A stretch of DNA of 64,000 nt, taken from assembly GCA_937625935.1 (NCBI GenBank), contig OW569373.1, positions 186,001 to 250,000 on the forward strand. Direction: 5' to 3'. Shown in pieces: positions 48,948 through 57,971 of the stretch. The notes under the pieces are model-generated. The model had not been told where the DNA came from and searched no databases. It saw nothing but the letters and a program-made list of their open reading frames with translations. A program made the translations under genes and the position numbers. Position 1 is the stretch's first letter, and each line of letters opens with the position of its first letter. The DNA comes from Tetramitus jugosus (lineage: Eukaryota; Heterolobosea; Eutetramitea; Acrasida; Vahlkampfiidae).

Positions 48948-51164
48948 TTACTTTTCCTGTAAGTGCACGATAATCATTTCCATAGTCAAATTCATGTCTC
49001 CGTTACTCGCGATCACTACATCTAATACTTCTTTGGCTGTAGCATTATTTTCATCAATTTCAAGCAATTGACGACACAAATTTCTGGCTGTTGTTTTGTC
49101 TCCATCACTAATGGCACTCTTCAGATCATTATGTAACTTGCACAACTTGCGTTGTTCGTCTGTTGCATACGCTTCTGCACAAATCACTTCATACACATTT
49201 ATGGGAAGAGACTTGCCTTTCAAACCTACAAAAGCAAGCCATCGGCAAAGAAAAAGTCCATTCAGTGCCTTGTATGTGTTCTCTGTAATCATGATCTCTG
49301 TTCTATATCTCTTGTTGAGTGATTCACAGCGAGAAGCAATATTGACATCATCACCTAGAACTGTGTAATTCATTCGTTGTTCGCTACCTACATTTCCAAC
49401 TAAACAAACACCAGAGTTAACACCGATGCGCATGGATATGACGGGAAGATTTCTATGGACCCATGTTTCATTGAGCATTTTCAGTCTCTGTTTCATTTCC
49501 ACGGCAGCAGTCACCGAGAGAATTTCGTGATTGGGAACACTCTTCGGCGCATTCCATAGAGCCATGATAGCATCTCCTATGTACTTGTCCACTACACCTT
49601 GATGTTCCATAACGATATTGGACATGTTGGTGAAAAACTCGCTCATGAGCTGTACCAGATCATTGGGATCCATCTTTTCTGCAACAGAAGTAAAATCCTT
49701 GATATCTGTAAACATGACTGTGAGAGGTCTGGAGACTACACCTAGATTATTCTCCTCTCTCGATCTTACAATAGTCTTGACAATATCGGAGGGAACATAC
49801 TTTTCAAAATTGCGCAGTCCATGTTTCATTCGACCCAATGCACTCCTAAGTTCTCTCAGTTCAAACAACTTGTACGCATGAATGGTCGATTTGCTCTCAA
49901 ACTCCATATCAGCCACCAAGTCCATCTCGCGACACACTCTCCTCAATGGCCGAAACAGTACACTGCTAATTACAATGGCAATAAAAGCGGAGACGACGAG
50001 ACATACACTGCAAATGATGGCATTGATCTTGTTGGCTTCAATCACAGAGCCTACAATATCGCTGTTTGCTACATTTACCACCACCATCCATTCAATTCCA
50101 TATGGATCTACAATATCTTTCAGAGAGATCACTCGCTTTCCGTTGTTTCCCTTGTATGTGAACTCTAGAAGCTGAGGATGTTCCTTGTTGGTCAAATTTC
50201 GACGGAACACTTGTTCGATTGTCTCTCTAATCACAGGATCAGAGCTTTGATCCCCAGGGTTTCTGATAACTGTCGTTTGGTTCACAATTGTGTAAAAGTC
50301 TCCTGTAGAAGCAGCAATGAGAGAACCGTCTCTGCCCAACAACAAAACTCGCGTATTATTCAGAGACGGCAATGACCTCACATAGTTTGCAAATACATTC
50401 AGATCGACTTCGAGGGCAATGACACCGACAAATTGTCCGTTCAACAGGGAATAATAGGGCAGACTGAGTGTCATGATGAACTTGGGAGGTGAGTCCGCGG
50501 ATTGAAACGGAGGAGACCATATGGTTCGATTGAAATCGACGGCTAAACGATACCAGGGCCGCTTCTCGATGAAAAAATCTGTAATGGTGAATAGATGAGG
50601 TCCTATCGTGAGTGTGTTCAAATCAAATTGATTGAAGACTAGATTTCCTAAACCGTCTCCATTGAAAACATATTCAATGGAGCTTTGACGAGAGATGCCG
50701 AGTAAGGTGCCATTGGCCGCCTGACCAAACTCGACGGAAGAAACAATCGACGTGTGCTTGAAAACGGACATTGTCGCAATACTGGCATTTTCTGACAGTG
50801 AAGGAACAGGATGGCCCATTCTTTCCTGTATTTCATACGATGTGCGAGTCACGTTCAAGCATTGCACCACACTATTCAGTTGTTGAGCAACATTAAACGT
50901 TGTTCGGTCAATTAGATTTTTCCTAGCAATGATGGCGACTCTGCGCACACCTCTTGATGAAAAGGCATAGTTGGAGGGCCAGACACTCGCGGCAGTCATG
51001 ACAACCACCAACAGTATGAGCGCTGTGATTAACATTTGAAAAGACCACAACCGTCGCAGTGCCCTACAACAAATGTTTGGCTTCTCCTGACATTGTTTGG
51101 AGGGAGTGTTGATCTGAGGGGGCTCCACTTCAGGAGGCCGAGAAGGTGGTCCTCGATCTTTCAT
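48948..51164 (-). CDS. Transmembrane class III adenylate cyclase with extracellular sensor
   Basis: This is a 738-residue protein. A short cytosolic N-terminus leads to a membrane helix near 44-66 (LITALILLVVVMTAASVWPS). An extracellular region of about 310 residues follows with the look of a Cache-type sensor (KRPWYRLAVDF, PYYSLLNGQFVGVIALEVDL). A second helix lies near 380-405 (INAIICSVCLVVSAFIAIVI), then a HAMP-like linker. The class III catalytic domain spans about 480-640: metal-binding Asp in VMFTDIKDFTSV and DKYIGDAIMALW, and the transition-state pair in LGDDVNIASR. Lys in VDKYIGD and Asp in LGDDVN are the adenine-specifying residues, so cAMP is the predicted product. The single catalytic domain implies a homodimer. 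Naegleria genomes are known to be rich in such cyclases. It is divergent from the F-box-Rho gene. Confidence 0.9.
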   Translation of the reverse strand: MKDRGPPSRPPEVEPPQINTPSKQCQEKPNICCRALRRLWSFQMLITALILLVVVMTAASVWPSNYAFSSRGVRRVAIIARKNLIDRTTFNVAQQLNSVVQCLNVTRTSYEIQERMGHPVPSLSENASIATMSVFKHTSIVSSVEFGQAANGTLLGISRQSSIEYVFNGDGLGNLVFNQFDLNTLTIGPHLFTITDFFIEKRPWYRLAVDFNRTIWSPPFQSADSPPKFIMTLSLPYYSLLNGQFVGVIALEVDLNVFANYVRSLPSLNNTRVLLLGRDGSLIAASTGDFYTIVNQTTVIRNPGDQSSDPVIRETIEQVFRRNLTNKEHPQLLEFTYKGNNGKRVISLKDIVDPYGIEWMVVVNVANSDIVGSVIEANKINAIICSVCLVVSAFIAIVISSVLFRPLRRVCREMDLVADMEFESKSTIHAYKLFELRELRSALGRMKHGLRNFEKYVPSDIVKTIVRSREENNLGVVSRPLTVMFTDIKDFTSVAEKMDPNDLVQLMSEFFTNMSNIVMEHQGVVDKYIGDAIMALWNAPKSVPNHEILSVTAAVEMKQRLKMLNETWVHRNLPVISMRIGVNSGVCLVGNVGSEQRMNYTVLGDDVNIASRCESLNKRYRTEIMITENTYKALNGLFLCRWLAFVGLKGKSLPINVYEVICAEAYATDEQRKLCKLHNDLKSAISDGDKTTARNLCRQLLEIDENNATAKEVLDVVIASNGDMNLTMEMIIVHLQEK

Positions 51165-51650
51165 TGTGTATTTGCTTCGCGTTTGCTATTTTTCACACAC
51201 GCAACACAATACAACACACTCAAACCGGTCATTTTTAGAAGTGAACTCTTTGAACGTTTCATATTAGTCGCTCATTGACCCGTGATACCAAATATCTTGT
51301 TCGTGCTTTCATCCTCCTTGATCAGGATTGTTCGCGGTCTTAAAAAAAGATTTCAAGGTATATCACGGACGCTCACACGAGAGATCTCGTTGTCAACTGA
51401 CTCTCAGGTTGTATGGATTCGTTGCCTCTTTTCAACTCCAACAATTTCCAATCGCAGGACAAATCATTCTGCCAAGTGTTCGAGAGGTTTGAAACAAAGT
51501 CAAAGGTAATGACATACTGGTAGTAGTTCCACTGATGGCGATGTTCCTTTTGGTGGGTTGCTTTTTGTTCCTGCATAACTTGTGTCGGAGCTTTTTCCAC
51601 AGTGTTCTTTGGAGCAACAAACGAAAGGAACAACATATCGTCATCATGTA
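51165..51650. other. Divergent promoter region of adenylate cyclase and F-box-Rho genes
   Basis: The gap is 486 bp. Short open frames on both strands here have no recognisable features and are not called. A minimal upstream ORF (ATG TAA) at 51646-51651 overlaps the start codon of the F-box-Rho gene. Confidence 0.4.
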
Positions 51651-52724
51651 ATGGAGCTCATTCATCACTTACCACATGACACGGCACTCGTTGTGTTAAC
51701 CTTTTTAGAAATGAATGATTGGGTGACTATTCGACTTGTTTCCAAAACATGGGTGTTTTTCGAGCTGACTGCACAAAATCTGCTCTGGACATCTGTGTTC
51801 CAATCTGTGATTCATCACCCCAGGTATGAACCTGTTTTCAACAGTGTTTCAAGACAGATGGCTGGGGTGGTCAACTACAGAAACAAATTATTGATTTTGA
51901 GAGAGGCTCATACGCAGTACATGGCCACACTCATTCCAAAACGAATTGCATCCATCCAATCCCGTTTGCCTGTTTTGAACCACTGGCATCATAAGTACTA
52001 TGGTCTGGACAAGTTGAGCACATTCTTCACCAAGTTTCAATCAAAGAACGATTATGAACAATATTTTGGAACTTTTGATCCTCCGAGTTATATTGCGTCA
52101 TACCCTTCAGACTCTTACTACAACTTGAAGACTCAAGGCACTAACAAGGTTGTGGTCGTTGGAGATGCAGCAACAGGAAAGACTTGTCTGTTGATTCGAG
52201 TTGCAATGGACCTTTATCCCGAAGAGTACATTCCTACAGTGTTCGACAACTATTCCACAATCTTCAACTGGTATGGCGGAAGGAACATCAGTCTTTGGGA
52301 CACTGCAGGGATGGACGGCTACGATAGACTCAGACCACTCAGCTATCCATGTACAAATGTTTTTCTGGTTTGTTTCTCTGTGGTGAACATTCCAAGTTTT
52401 GAGAATGTGGCAACAGTGTGGTTGCCTGAATTGATACGCCACTGTCCTCAAGCAGTCGTTGTGCTCGTGGGCACCAAAGTTGATCTCAGAGATGATCCAG
52501 AGGTGTTAGCTTGTCTCAGAGCAAAGAACTTTGCGCCCATCACTGCCAAAGAGGGTGAAACCATGGCCAAACATCACAACTGTCTCTTGTACACTGAGAC
52601 GAGTGCACTCACAGGTCACAACCTGGGAAAGCATTTTTTTGAAACGATTGTCAAGAGTTCGCTCTTGGGTCTCCATTGGAACCAATATCCAGGTGGAAAA
52701 GAAAAAAAGTGCATCGTTTGTTGA
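51651..52724 (+). CDS. F-box - Rho-family GTPase fusion protein
   Basis: The call is 357 residues from ATG 51651 (MELIHHLPHD). An F-box lies at about 3-45 (LPHDTALVVLTFLEMNDWVT, then IRLVSKTW and LLWTSVF). A helical linker follows to about residue 160. Residues 165-345 are a Rho-type GTPase: P-loop GDAATGKT (171-178), effector loop YIPTVFDNYS, WDTAGMDGYDRLRPLSYP, GTKVDLRDD and ETSALTG, ending in the prenylation box CIVC. Two key positions differ from active Rho/Rac: the P-loop residue equal to Gly12 is Ala173, and the catalytic Gln61 is Met221. Hydrolysis should be strongly impaired, so the protein may stay GTP-bound. The F-box would bind SKP1, suggesting a membrane-anchored SCF adaptor. This is inference; I know of no characterised F-box-Rho protein. 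Confidence 0.88.
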   Translation: MELIHHLPHDTALVVLTFLEMNDWVTIRLVSKTWVFFELTAQNLLWTSVFQSVIHHPRYEPVFNSVSRQMAGVVNYRNKLLILREAHTQYMATLIPKRIASIQSRLPVLNHWHHKYYGLDKLSTFFTKFQSKNDYEQYFGTFDPPSYIASYPSDSYYNLKTQGTNKVVVVGDAATGKTCLLIRVAMDLYPEEYIPTVFDNYSTIFNWYGGRNISLWDTAGMDGYDRLRPLSYPCTNVFLVCFSVVNIPSFENVATVWLPELIRHCPQAVVVLVGTKVDLRDDPEVLACLRAKNFAPITAKEGETMAKHHNCLLYTETSALTGHNLGKHFFETIVKSSLLGLHWNQYPGGKEKKCIVC

Positions 52725-52949
52725 CCAAGTTGGATACAGTTGTATTCACAAACACTGACATGTCAATTTGAAACTTCAAATTCCTTTCATCTCTCCGACA
52801 AGATCTTTTTTTTCTTCGTGCTTGAAAAACGACGACGACGCAGCTTCCAAAAACACCAACATTTGCACAATTGTGATCACCACAACATCACTCTCATACA
52901 ACAACAACAACAACAACAACAAGTGAATAAATAAAATAGATCAAAAACC

Positions 52950-54008
52950 ATGGTGAATCAAGTAGAGAATTGGTACACCAACATACCCATCATCACTCGT
53001 TGTATTCTAACGATATCAGCCATCATGAGTTGTTTGGTGACATTGGATGTACTGTCACCGTTGCACCTCTATCTCAACTATAGACAAATGTGGGCACCAA
53101 AGTATCAAGTATGGAGACTGGTGACTCATTTTTTCTTTTTTGATCGATTGAGCATCAATTTTGTATTGCACATGTACTTTGTGTATTTTTATTGTACGAG
53201 ATTGGAGGAGCACACTTTTCATCGCAAGTCTGCTGACTTTCTCATCATGCTAGTGTTTGGAATGGTGAGTATGATGGCTCTCTCCCCACTTCTCACCTTT
53301 CTAATGAATACACTATCCAGTGCCTATCATCAATTGTTGTTCATGTTGATGATGACAACAACAACAACAGATGGTAGTGGTAGTAGTAGTGGTGGTGGTG
53401 GTGGTACTGATGGTGGTACTGGTAGTAGTAGTAGTCACATGCATCATTATCAACCTTCAACCACCAATCCATTCATGTCTCATTCACTGGTCATCATGAT
53501 GCTGTACGTGTGGAGCAGATGCAATCCACATGAGAGACTGAGACTGTACGGTTTGTTTACGATTGGTGCCGGTTATTTGAGTTATGTGCTGTTGGTGTTG
53601 GGCATGTTGATGGGCATGAATCCATTGAATGATTTGATTGGTATACTCGTAGGTCACATGTACTACTTTGTCAATCATGTGCTCGTGTCAGAGTATCCTC
53701 ACATGAGACCCATGATTCAATCCCCACTCTTTCTACGTCGATTACTCAATCAACAACAACAACTAGAACCAGAACAAGAGTATCAGGAAGAAGAACAACA
53801 ACTAGAACTAGAACCAGAACTGGAAGAACATCAGGAAGAATATGTTGTTGAGGAAGAGAATCATGAATTGTATCACAATCCTCAAGAAGAGAATGTTGAT
53901 CATGTCAATGATAATGAACAACATCATGAACATGCAGAGGAATCAAACAATCGGACTCTTCGACGGCGCATGCAAGAGGATTATGAGAATGATGACCATG
54001 TAGAATAA
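52950..54008 (+). CDS. DERL: Derlin (Der1 family), ER-associated degradation
   Basis: This is a 352-residue multi-pass membrane protein. The derlin core is clear: NWYTNIPIITRCILTISAIM, the WRLVTHFFFF segment after WAPKYQVWR, MYFVYFYCTRLEEHTF, then LVIMMLYVWSRCNPHERLRL, the LNDLIGILVGHMYYFVNHV helix, and YPHMRP. Derlins are rhomboid-like pseudoproteases that help misfolded proteins leave the ER for p97-driven degradation. The catalytic Ser/His of true rhomboids is absent, as expected. Unusual features are a Met/Thr/Gly/Ser/His insert of about 45 residues near 130-175 and a very acidic Glu/Gln/His tail from about 265. That tail could hold a binding site for the p97 machinery; this is a guess. 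The leader contains a CAA run. Confidence 0.9.
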   Translation: MVNQVENWYTNIPIITRCILTISAIMSCLVTLDVLSPLHLYLNYRQMWAPKYQVWRLVTHFFFFDRLSINFVLHMYFVYFYCTRLEEHTFHRKSADFLIMLVFGMVSMMALSPLLTFLMNTLSSAYHQLLFMLMMTTTTTDGSGSSSGGGGGTDGGTGSSSSHMHHYQPSTTNPFMSHSLVIMMLYVWSRCNPHERLRLYGLFTIGAGYLSYVLLVLGMLMGMNPLNDLIGILVGHMYYFVNHVLVSEYPHMRPMIQSPLFLRRLLNQQQQLEPEQEYQEEEQQLELEPELEEHQEEYVVEEENHELYHNPQEENVDHVNDNEQHHEHAEESNNRTLRRRMQEDYENDDHVE

Positions 54009-54505
54009 TAGAATAAAAAACAACAAACGTTTTCGCTGTCAGTTTGGGTTTGAACGTTGGTGTCACCAATAAGCTTCATATTAAGAATACTAAATTCTTG
54101 CAACCTTTGCTTTTCACGGTTCGCCAGCAGTCTCACCGATGTCTCCTAATACAGCGGCACAAATCCGCCACATAAAAAGCATCTTTCGAATGACACACGA
54201 AACAAATACATCAGTCTATTCGTCCATTAAAATTCCATTACAGAGTTACTTACGAACAATATATTAGCAATTTTATTTAAGAAATGTTTAATTTTATTAA
54301 TATTATTAATATAAGTATATGTTATTTTACATGAATTACGGTTAAATAAATTGTGTATCAGTTCTTGTTGTTAAATAATTCCGCGTTGCATAAATGTGCT
54401 AATTATTAGAGTTTTCATTCCAAAGCTTCTTCGTTGCCTTAGTTTTTTCTCTTGGTTGCGGCACACAAGAGGAAGACCCTGCAAACAACAAGCAATCAAA
54501 AACAA
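54009..54505. other. AT-rich intergenic region
   Basis: The gap is 497 bp. The first 230 bp have mixed composition (for example around 54110-54180), without the poly-T/GTTG character of other gaps. From 54255 to 54420 the sequence is very AT-rich with ATTAATATTATTAATAT. I found no tRNA, snRNA or open frame. It could hold a promoter or an unrecognised small RNA. Confidence 0.35.
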
Positions 54506-55903
54506 ATGCATTTCTTCAAAGTGCTTCACCGCATCCTCATCCTATCGCTCGTGATTGTGTTGTCTTTTAGTCTATGGGTGACAATCTGTCCTCATAGATA
54601 CAATCACTTGACGACAACCATTCAATCCTTTGGAAAGAATCACTTGATTCGATTCATGAGTGATGATGAGAATGCACAAGAGAGTGATTGGCGACGGCCA
54701 TTCTTGAATGCAACACCATTCAATTCTCACTCTATCATGCAATACACTGTCATGTGTTACTTGATCTTATTGTTTGTGTGTTCGATTGTGTTACGACATG
54801 GACTCGGATATCCAATTGTTCTCTCATTGATTTTCTATGTGTTGGTGATGAACAATCGTCATGATCAGAATAATAACAGTAGCACAAGTACTCGGAGTGG
54901 TGAATCCATTCTGTCATTTTCACACAATCGATTGCTCACTGTGATTCTACTGTCCATCAGTTTATTGTTAACCATTGTCAAATGGTTGATTCTTGTGATT
55001 CAGAGTGTCAATCATGATGAGATCAACACCACTATGACTACTACTACTACTACTCGTACGAACAACAACAAATATGGAATAACGACGACAACAATTGACG
55101 AGAAACAACATGATGATCAGAGTAGTAAGCACATGCATGCCAATCAAGTGACTCATAACACTCCTCATAACAACAATCAATCGATTCAATTGGCTGAACC
55201 AATCTTTCAATTCAAGAGAGATATGATTGTACTACCCATTGTTCCACTCAATGATTTGAATCAATTGAATAATAATAACAACAACAACAATAGGATGCAA
55301 CCAATGATGAAACAGAAGAATCATGATGATAATGACAACAACAACAACAACAACAACAACAGTATGATAATGAGCTGTCCAATGAATACTGAAATTGTAC
55401 CCAAATTTCAACAATTGCTGCTACTGGATGACGACAATTACAATCATAACAATTACAATCATAGCAATCAAATGATTGATGATGAAGATGATGAGTTGAG
55501 TCAAATATTTCGAATGAGTACTCCCATTGCAAATGACAACAACAAGATCTATCAACAACAACATCAACCAACACCACTACTATCACTCTCTCCATTCACT
55601 TCATCCTCTTCTCCATTCACTCATCATCAACTATTATCATCATCATTATCACCAACAGTCTCACCAACAGCAGCAATCCCAAGTGAAAATGAAAATAAGA
55701 CAATAACAACAACAACAACAACAACAGTAGTGACATCATCATCATCATCATCACAATTCATGAACAGTGTAAAATCTCTGTTATCATTCATGTCATATCG
55801 GATATTGATGACCAGTGTGTTCTTTGCTCTCTCATTTGCATACATGATTCTCGTTCATTCCTATGATGACTCGTACGATGATTCATCATCAACATCACTA
55901 TGA
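54506..55903 (+). CDS. Predicted multi-pass membrane protein, function unknown
   Basis: The call is 465 residues from ATG 54506 (MHFFKVLHR). Hydrophobic segments are at about 8-27 (ILILSLVIVLSFSLWVTI), 74-92 (YTVMCYLILLFVCSIVLR), 95-112 (LGYPIVLSLIFYVLVM), 135-157 (LLTVILLSISLLLTIVKWLI) and 436-457 (ILMTSVFFALSFAYMILV). Between the fourth and fifth lies a polar loop of about 270 residues dominated by Asn, Thr, Gln and Ser runs. I do not recognise any family. Five membrane segments are predicted by eye only. The Asn/Thr composition is shared with other genes here, so it does not point to transfer. It is convergent with the RNase H gene, which ends 119 bp away past simple repeats. Confidence 0.65.
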   Translation: MHFFKVLHRILILSLVIVLSFSLWVTICPHRYNHLTTTIQSFGKNHLIRFMSDDENAQESDWRRPFLNATPFNSHSIMQYTVMCYLILLFVCSIVLRHGLGYPIVLSLIFYVLVMNNRHDQNNNSSTSTRSGESILSFSHNRLLTVILLSISLLLTIVKWLILVIQSVNHDEINTTMTTTTTTRTNNNKYGITTTTIDEKQHDDQSSKHMHANQVTHNTPHNNNQSIQLAEPIFQFKRDMIVLPIVPLNDLNQLNNNNNNNNRMQPMMKQKNHDDNDNNNNNNNNSMIMSCPMNTEIVPKFQQLLLLDDDNYNHNNYNHSNQMIDDEDDELSQIFRMSTPIANDNNKIYQQQHQPTPLLSLSPFTSSSSPFTHHQLLSSSLSPTVSPTAAIPSENENKTITTTTTTTVVTSSSSSSQFMNSVKSLLSFMSYRILMTSVFFALSFAYMILVHSYDDSYDDSSSTSL

Positions 55904-55907
55904 TCCA

Positions 55908-55942
55908 TATAGATATCTATATATATATATATATATCTATAT
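55908..55942. repeat. AT-rich palindromic microsatellite
   Basis: The segment starts AGATATCT, runs through an uninterrupted (AT)n and ends ATATCTATATG, so it can pair with itself. It lies in the gap between two convergent genes. Confidence 0.8.
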
Positions 55943-55965
55943 GTGTGAACGAACAATAATAACAA

Positions 55966-55983
55966 TGTGTGTGTGTGTGTGTG
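55966..55983. repeat. (TG)n dinucleotide repeat
   Basis: Nine TG units lie in the same convergent intergenic gap as the AT palindrome. No function is evident. Confidence 0.85.
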
Positions 55984-56022
55984 ACATTCATTGGTGATAT
56001 TTAATCATCTCGATGATAATAT

Positions 56023-57312
56023 CTAAACTCTGTTTGAGAGAGATAGAGATAGATACTCTTGTTGTAATCGATTGGCTCCAGCCGTTGCCAACTTGTCTGC
56101 CATTTCATTGCCTTCGTTGCCACTGTGACCTGCAACGTATTCAAATCTCACTGCACCTACTCTCTCATCAATCAATTGACACAACTCTTGAATCAAATCT
56201 CTATTCAATACACTATTATTACTATTATTGCTATTACTAGTATTATTACTATTACTACTGTTATTGTTGTTATTGTTGTTATTGTTGTTACTCTTACTCT
56301 TCCATCCATTCTTCTCCCATTTCCATCTCCAAACAGTGACACAATTGATCAAGTATTGTGAATCTGTTCTTATGAGTACGTGATCACAGTCACGAACACA
56401 GTACTTGAGACATGTGAGTGCTGCCATGATCTCTGCTCTATTGTTGGATGGTTTCACAATTGTTGTTGTTGTACTAGTAGTAGTAGTAGTAGTACTATTG
56501 TTATTGTTATTGTTATTGTTGGTATTGCTTGTATTCATTGTTGTTGTTGTTGTATCATTATTATCAATCATACTATTGTTGTGACGTGTGTTCATACTGT
56601 AGTGTTCATGAGCAGTGGACACATTGCGTTCATCATCTCTTCCAAAATAGATGCCAATGCCCGATACTGCCAATTGTGTCCCATTGTTCAAACAACTACC
56701 ATCTGTATACACTATAATGTACTCGTCTGCTTGTTTTATTTGTTGTTCATCATTACCATCAATAGCTGTAGAGGTAGTCGTATTATTAGTAGTAGTAGAT
56801 TCAGTATTATTAGTATTAGTAGTAGTAGTAGCAGTAGAAGAAGAAGGACGAGGACAGAATATGGGTGATGTAGATGATTGATGCATCTCTTGTCTCTTTT
56901 TTCTATCTTCATAACTCTGTGAGATTCTTCCATGTGGTGATGATGATTGTATCATTGTTGATGTAGTTGTTGTTGTTGTTGTTGTTGATGTAAGTGTTGC
57001 TGATTGTCTTGTTCTGGTTCGACTGGTGGTGGCTCTCGCTTTCGTAGTAGTAGTAGTAGTATTGTTTGCCGTGATTGTTGGTTTTGTTACTCTTGATGAT
57101 GATGATGATGATGACTTGTTGAGACAAAAGGCACCAACACCACCACAAGAGAAGCAACGATTGACATGATTGTTGTTCATCATGTTTGTTGTTATTGTTG
57201 TTGTGAATGGAATCATCATCATTGATTGTGGAATATAAAAGTAACTGCGTTGATGATGATGATGAGACATGTGAATCATCATGGAATTCCACAATCTCAA
57301 CTTGCCTTGCAT
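56023..57312 (-). CDS. RNASEH1: Ribonuclease H1 with large low-complexity inserts
   Basis: The call is 429 residues from ATG 57310-57312; the open frame reaches further upstream but would overlap the ABRACL start. The N-terminal 190 residues are Thr/Ser/His-rich; the first 40 could target mitochondria. The RNase H fold begins EYIIVYTDGSCLNNG near 195. The four catalytic acids are all visible: Asp in YTDGS, Glu in NNRAEIMAAL, Asp in IRTDSQYLIN and Asp in NEMADKLA. Asn/Thr runs are inserted twice within the domain (near 235-280 and near 335-365). No N-terminal hybrid-binding domain is recognisable. RNase H1 removes RNA from RNA/DNA hybrids in nucleus and mitochondria. Activity is predicted because catalytic residues and the VAGHSGNEGNEMAD core remain. 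Confidence 0.9.
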   Translation of the reverse strand: MQGKLRLWNSMMIHMSHHHHQRSYFYIPQSMMMIPFTTTITTNMMNNNHVNRCFSCGGVGAFCLNKSSSSSSSRVTKPTITANNTTTTTTKARATTSRTRTRQSATLTSTTTTTTTTSTMIQSSSPHGRISQSYEDRKKRQEMHQSSTSPIFCPRPSSSTATTTTNTNNTESTTTNNTTTSTAIDGNDEQQIKQADEYIIVYTDGSCLNNGTQLAVSGIGIYFGRDDERNVSTAHEHYSMNTRHNNSMIDNNDTTTTTMNTSNTNNNNNNNNSTTTTTTSTTTTIVKPSNNRAEIMAALTCLKYCVRDCDHVLIRTDSQYLINCVTVWRWKWEKNGWKSKSNNNNNNNNNNSSNSNNTSNSNNSNNSVLNRDLIQELCQLIDERVGAVRFEYVAGHSGNEGNEMADKLATAGANRLQQEYLSLSLSNRV

Positions 57313-57350
57313 TTTTGTATTGTGCGGTGTTTTTTGTTTTTGTGTGAAAA

Positions 57351-57361
57351 GGGCGCCAAAA
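57351..57361. promoter_or_regulatory. GC element GGGCGCCAAAA between divergent genes
   Basis: The element, TTTTGGCGCCC on the other strand, is an E2F-like TTGGCGC core in the 199-bp gap between RNase H1 and ABRACL. It lies 39 bp upstream of the RNase H1 start. Function is inferred from similarity to the other elements in the window. Confidence 0.35.
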
Positions 57362-57511
57362 CTACAATCGGAGTTTGAGACAAAAAATTTGGGAGAGATG
57401 ACGAGCATTGTGATTCCCACGTCATTTGTCATCCAATCTCTCTCGACCTCAAAATCAAAAAACAAACGAACAAAAACACACAAACCTTTTGTACTCATAT
57501 AAATATTCATC

Positions 57512-57781
57512 ATGAACTATAGCGTCGATATGGAAATTCAGCACTTGGTGCACGAAATCAAGAGATTGGCCCCTGAGAACCCAGACGGTACCTACACTAC
57601 TACATTTGGTGTCATTTTCAAGGATGACATTGTTCAAAACTTGTTGGAATCATTGGTTGGTACCATGAAGGCTGCCAAGAAACGTGGCATTATTAACTTT
57701 GCTGGTGAATTCTTGCTCTCTCCAACTCATGACGCAGTTGTTGTTACACTGTTGAAGCCTGATTACACTGCTCCACAATAG
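57512..57781 (+). CDS. ABRACL: Costars-domain protein ABRACL
   Basis: This 89-residue protein covers the whole Costars domain: VDMEIQHLVHEIKRLAPENP, DGTYTTTFGVIFKDDIVQNL, LESLVGTMKAAKKRGIINF and AGEFLLSPTHDAVVVTLL. Animal ABRACL is 81 residues and closely matched across its length. Costars proteins, named from Dictyostelium, affect actin dynamics and cell migration; animal ABRACL binds cofilin. That fits an amoeboid cell. Codons are GC-richer at third positions than in neighbours, suggesting high expression. The start is ATG 57512. It is divergent from RNase H1 and convergent with the CH-like/coiled-coil gene. Confidence 0.95.
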   Translation: MNYSVDMEIQHLVHEIKRLAPENPDGTYTTTFGVIFKDDIVQNLLESLVGTMKAAKKRGIINFAGEFLLSPTHDAVVVTLLKPDYTAPQ

Positions 57782-57971
57782 ATTTACAAACATTGATGAA
57801 TTGACTCATGAGTGTTGTAGTAGTAGTACTAGTACCAGTAGTAGTAGTAGTCGTAGTTGTTTCTCTGATCAGAGATTCCTGTCCATCAACCATTTGTCAT
57901 TCATTTGTACATTGATTCAAACTTGTGAATAAAATGCAAAATTAAAAAACAACAATTTTTTTATTTTGTGA

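Noticed and set aside
51282-51509. 75-codon frame upstream of the F-box-Rho gene, considered as a 5' exon
   Set aside because: No splice pair keeps phase with the main frame and the product has no recognisable sequence.
38154-54142. Shared 12-mer GTCTCACCGATG in two intergenic regions
   Set aside because: Many 12-mers repeat by chance in 64 kb, and the flanks are unrelated.
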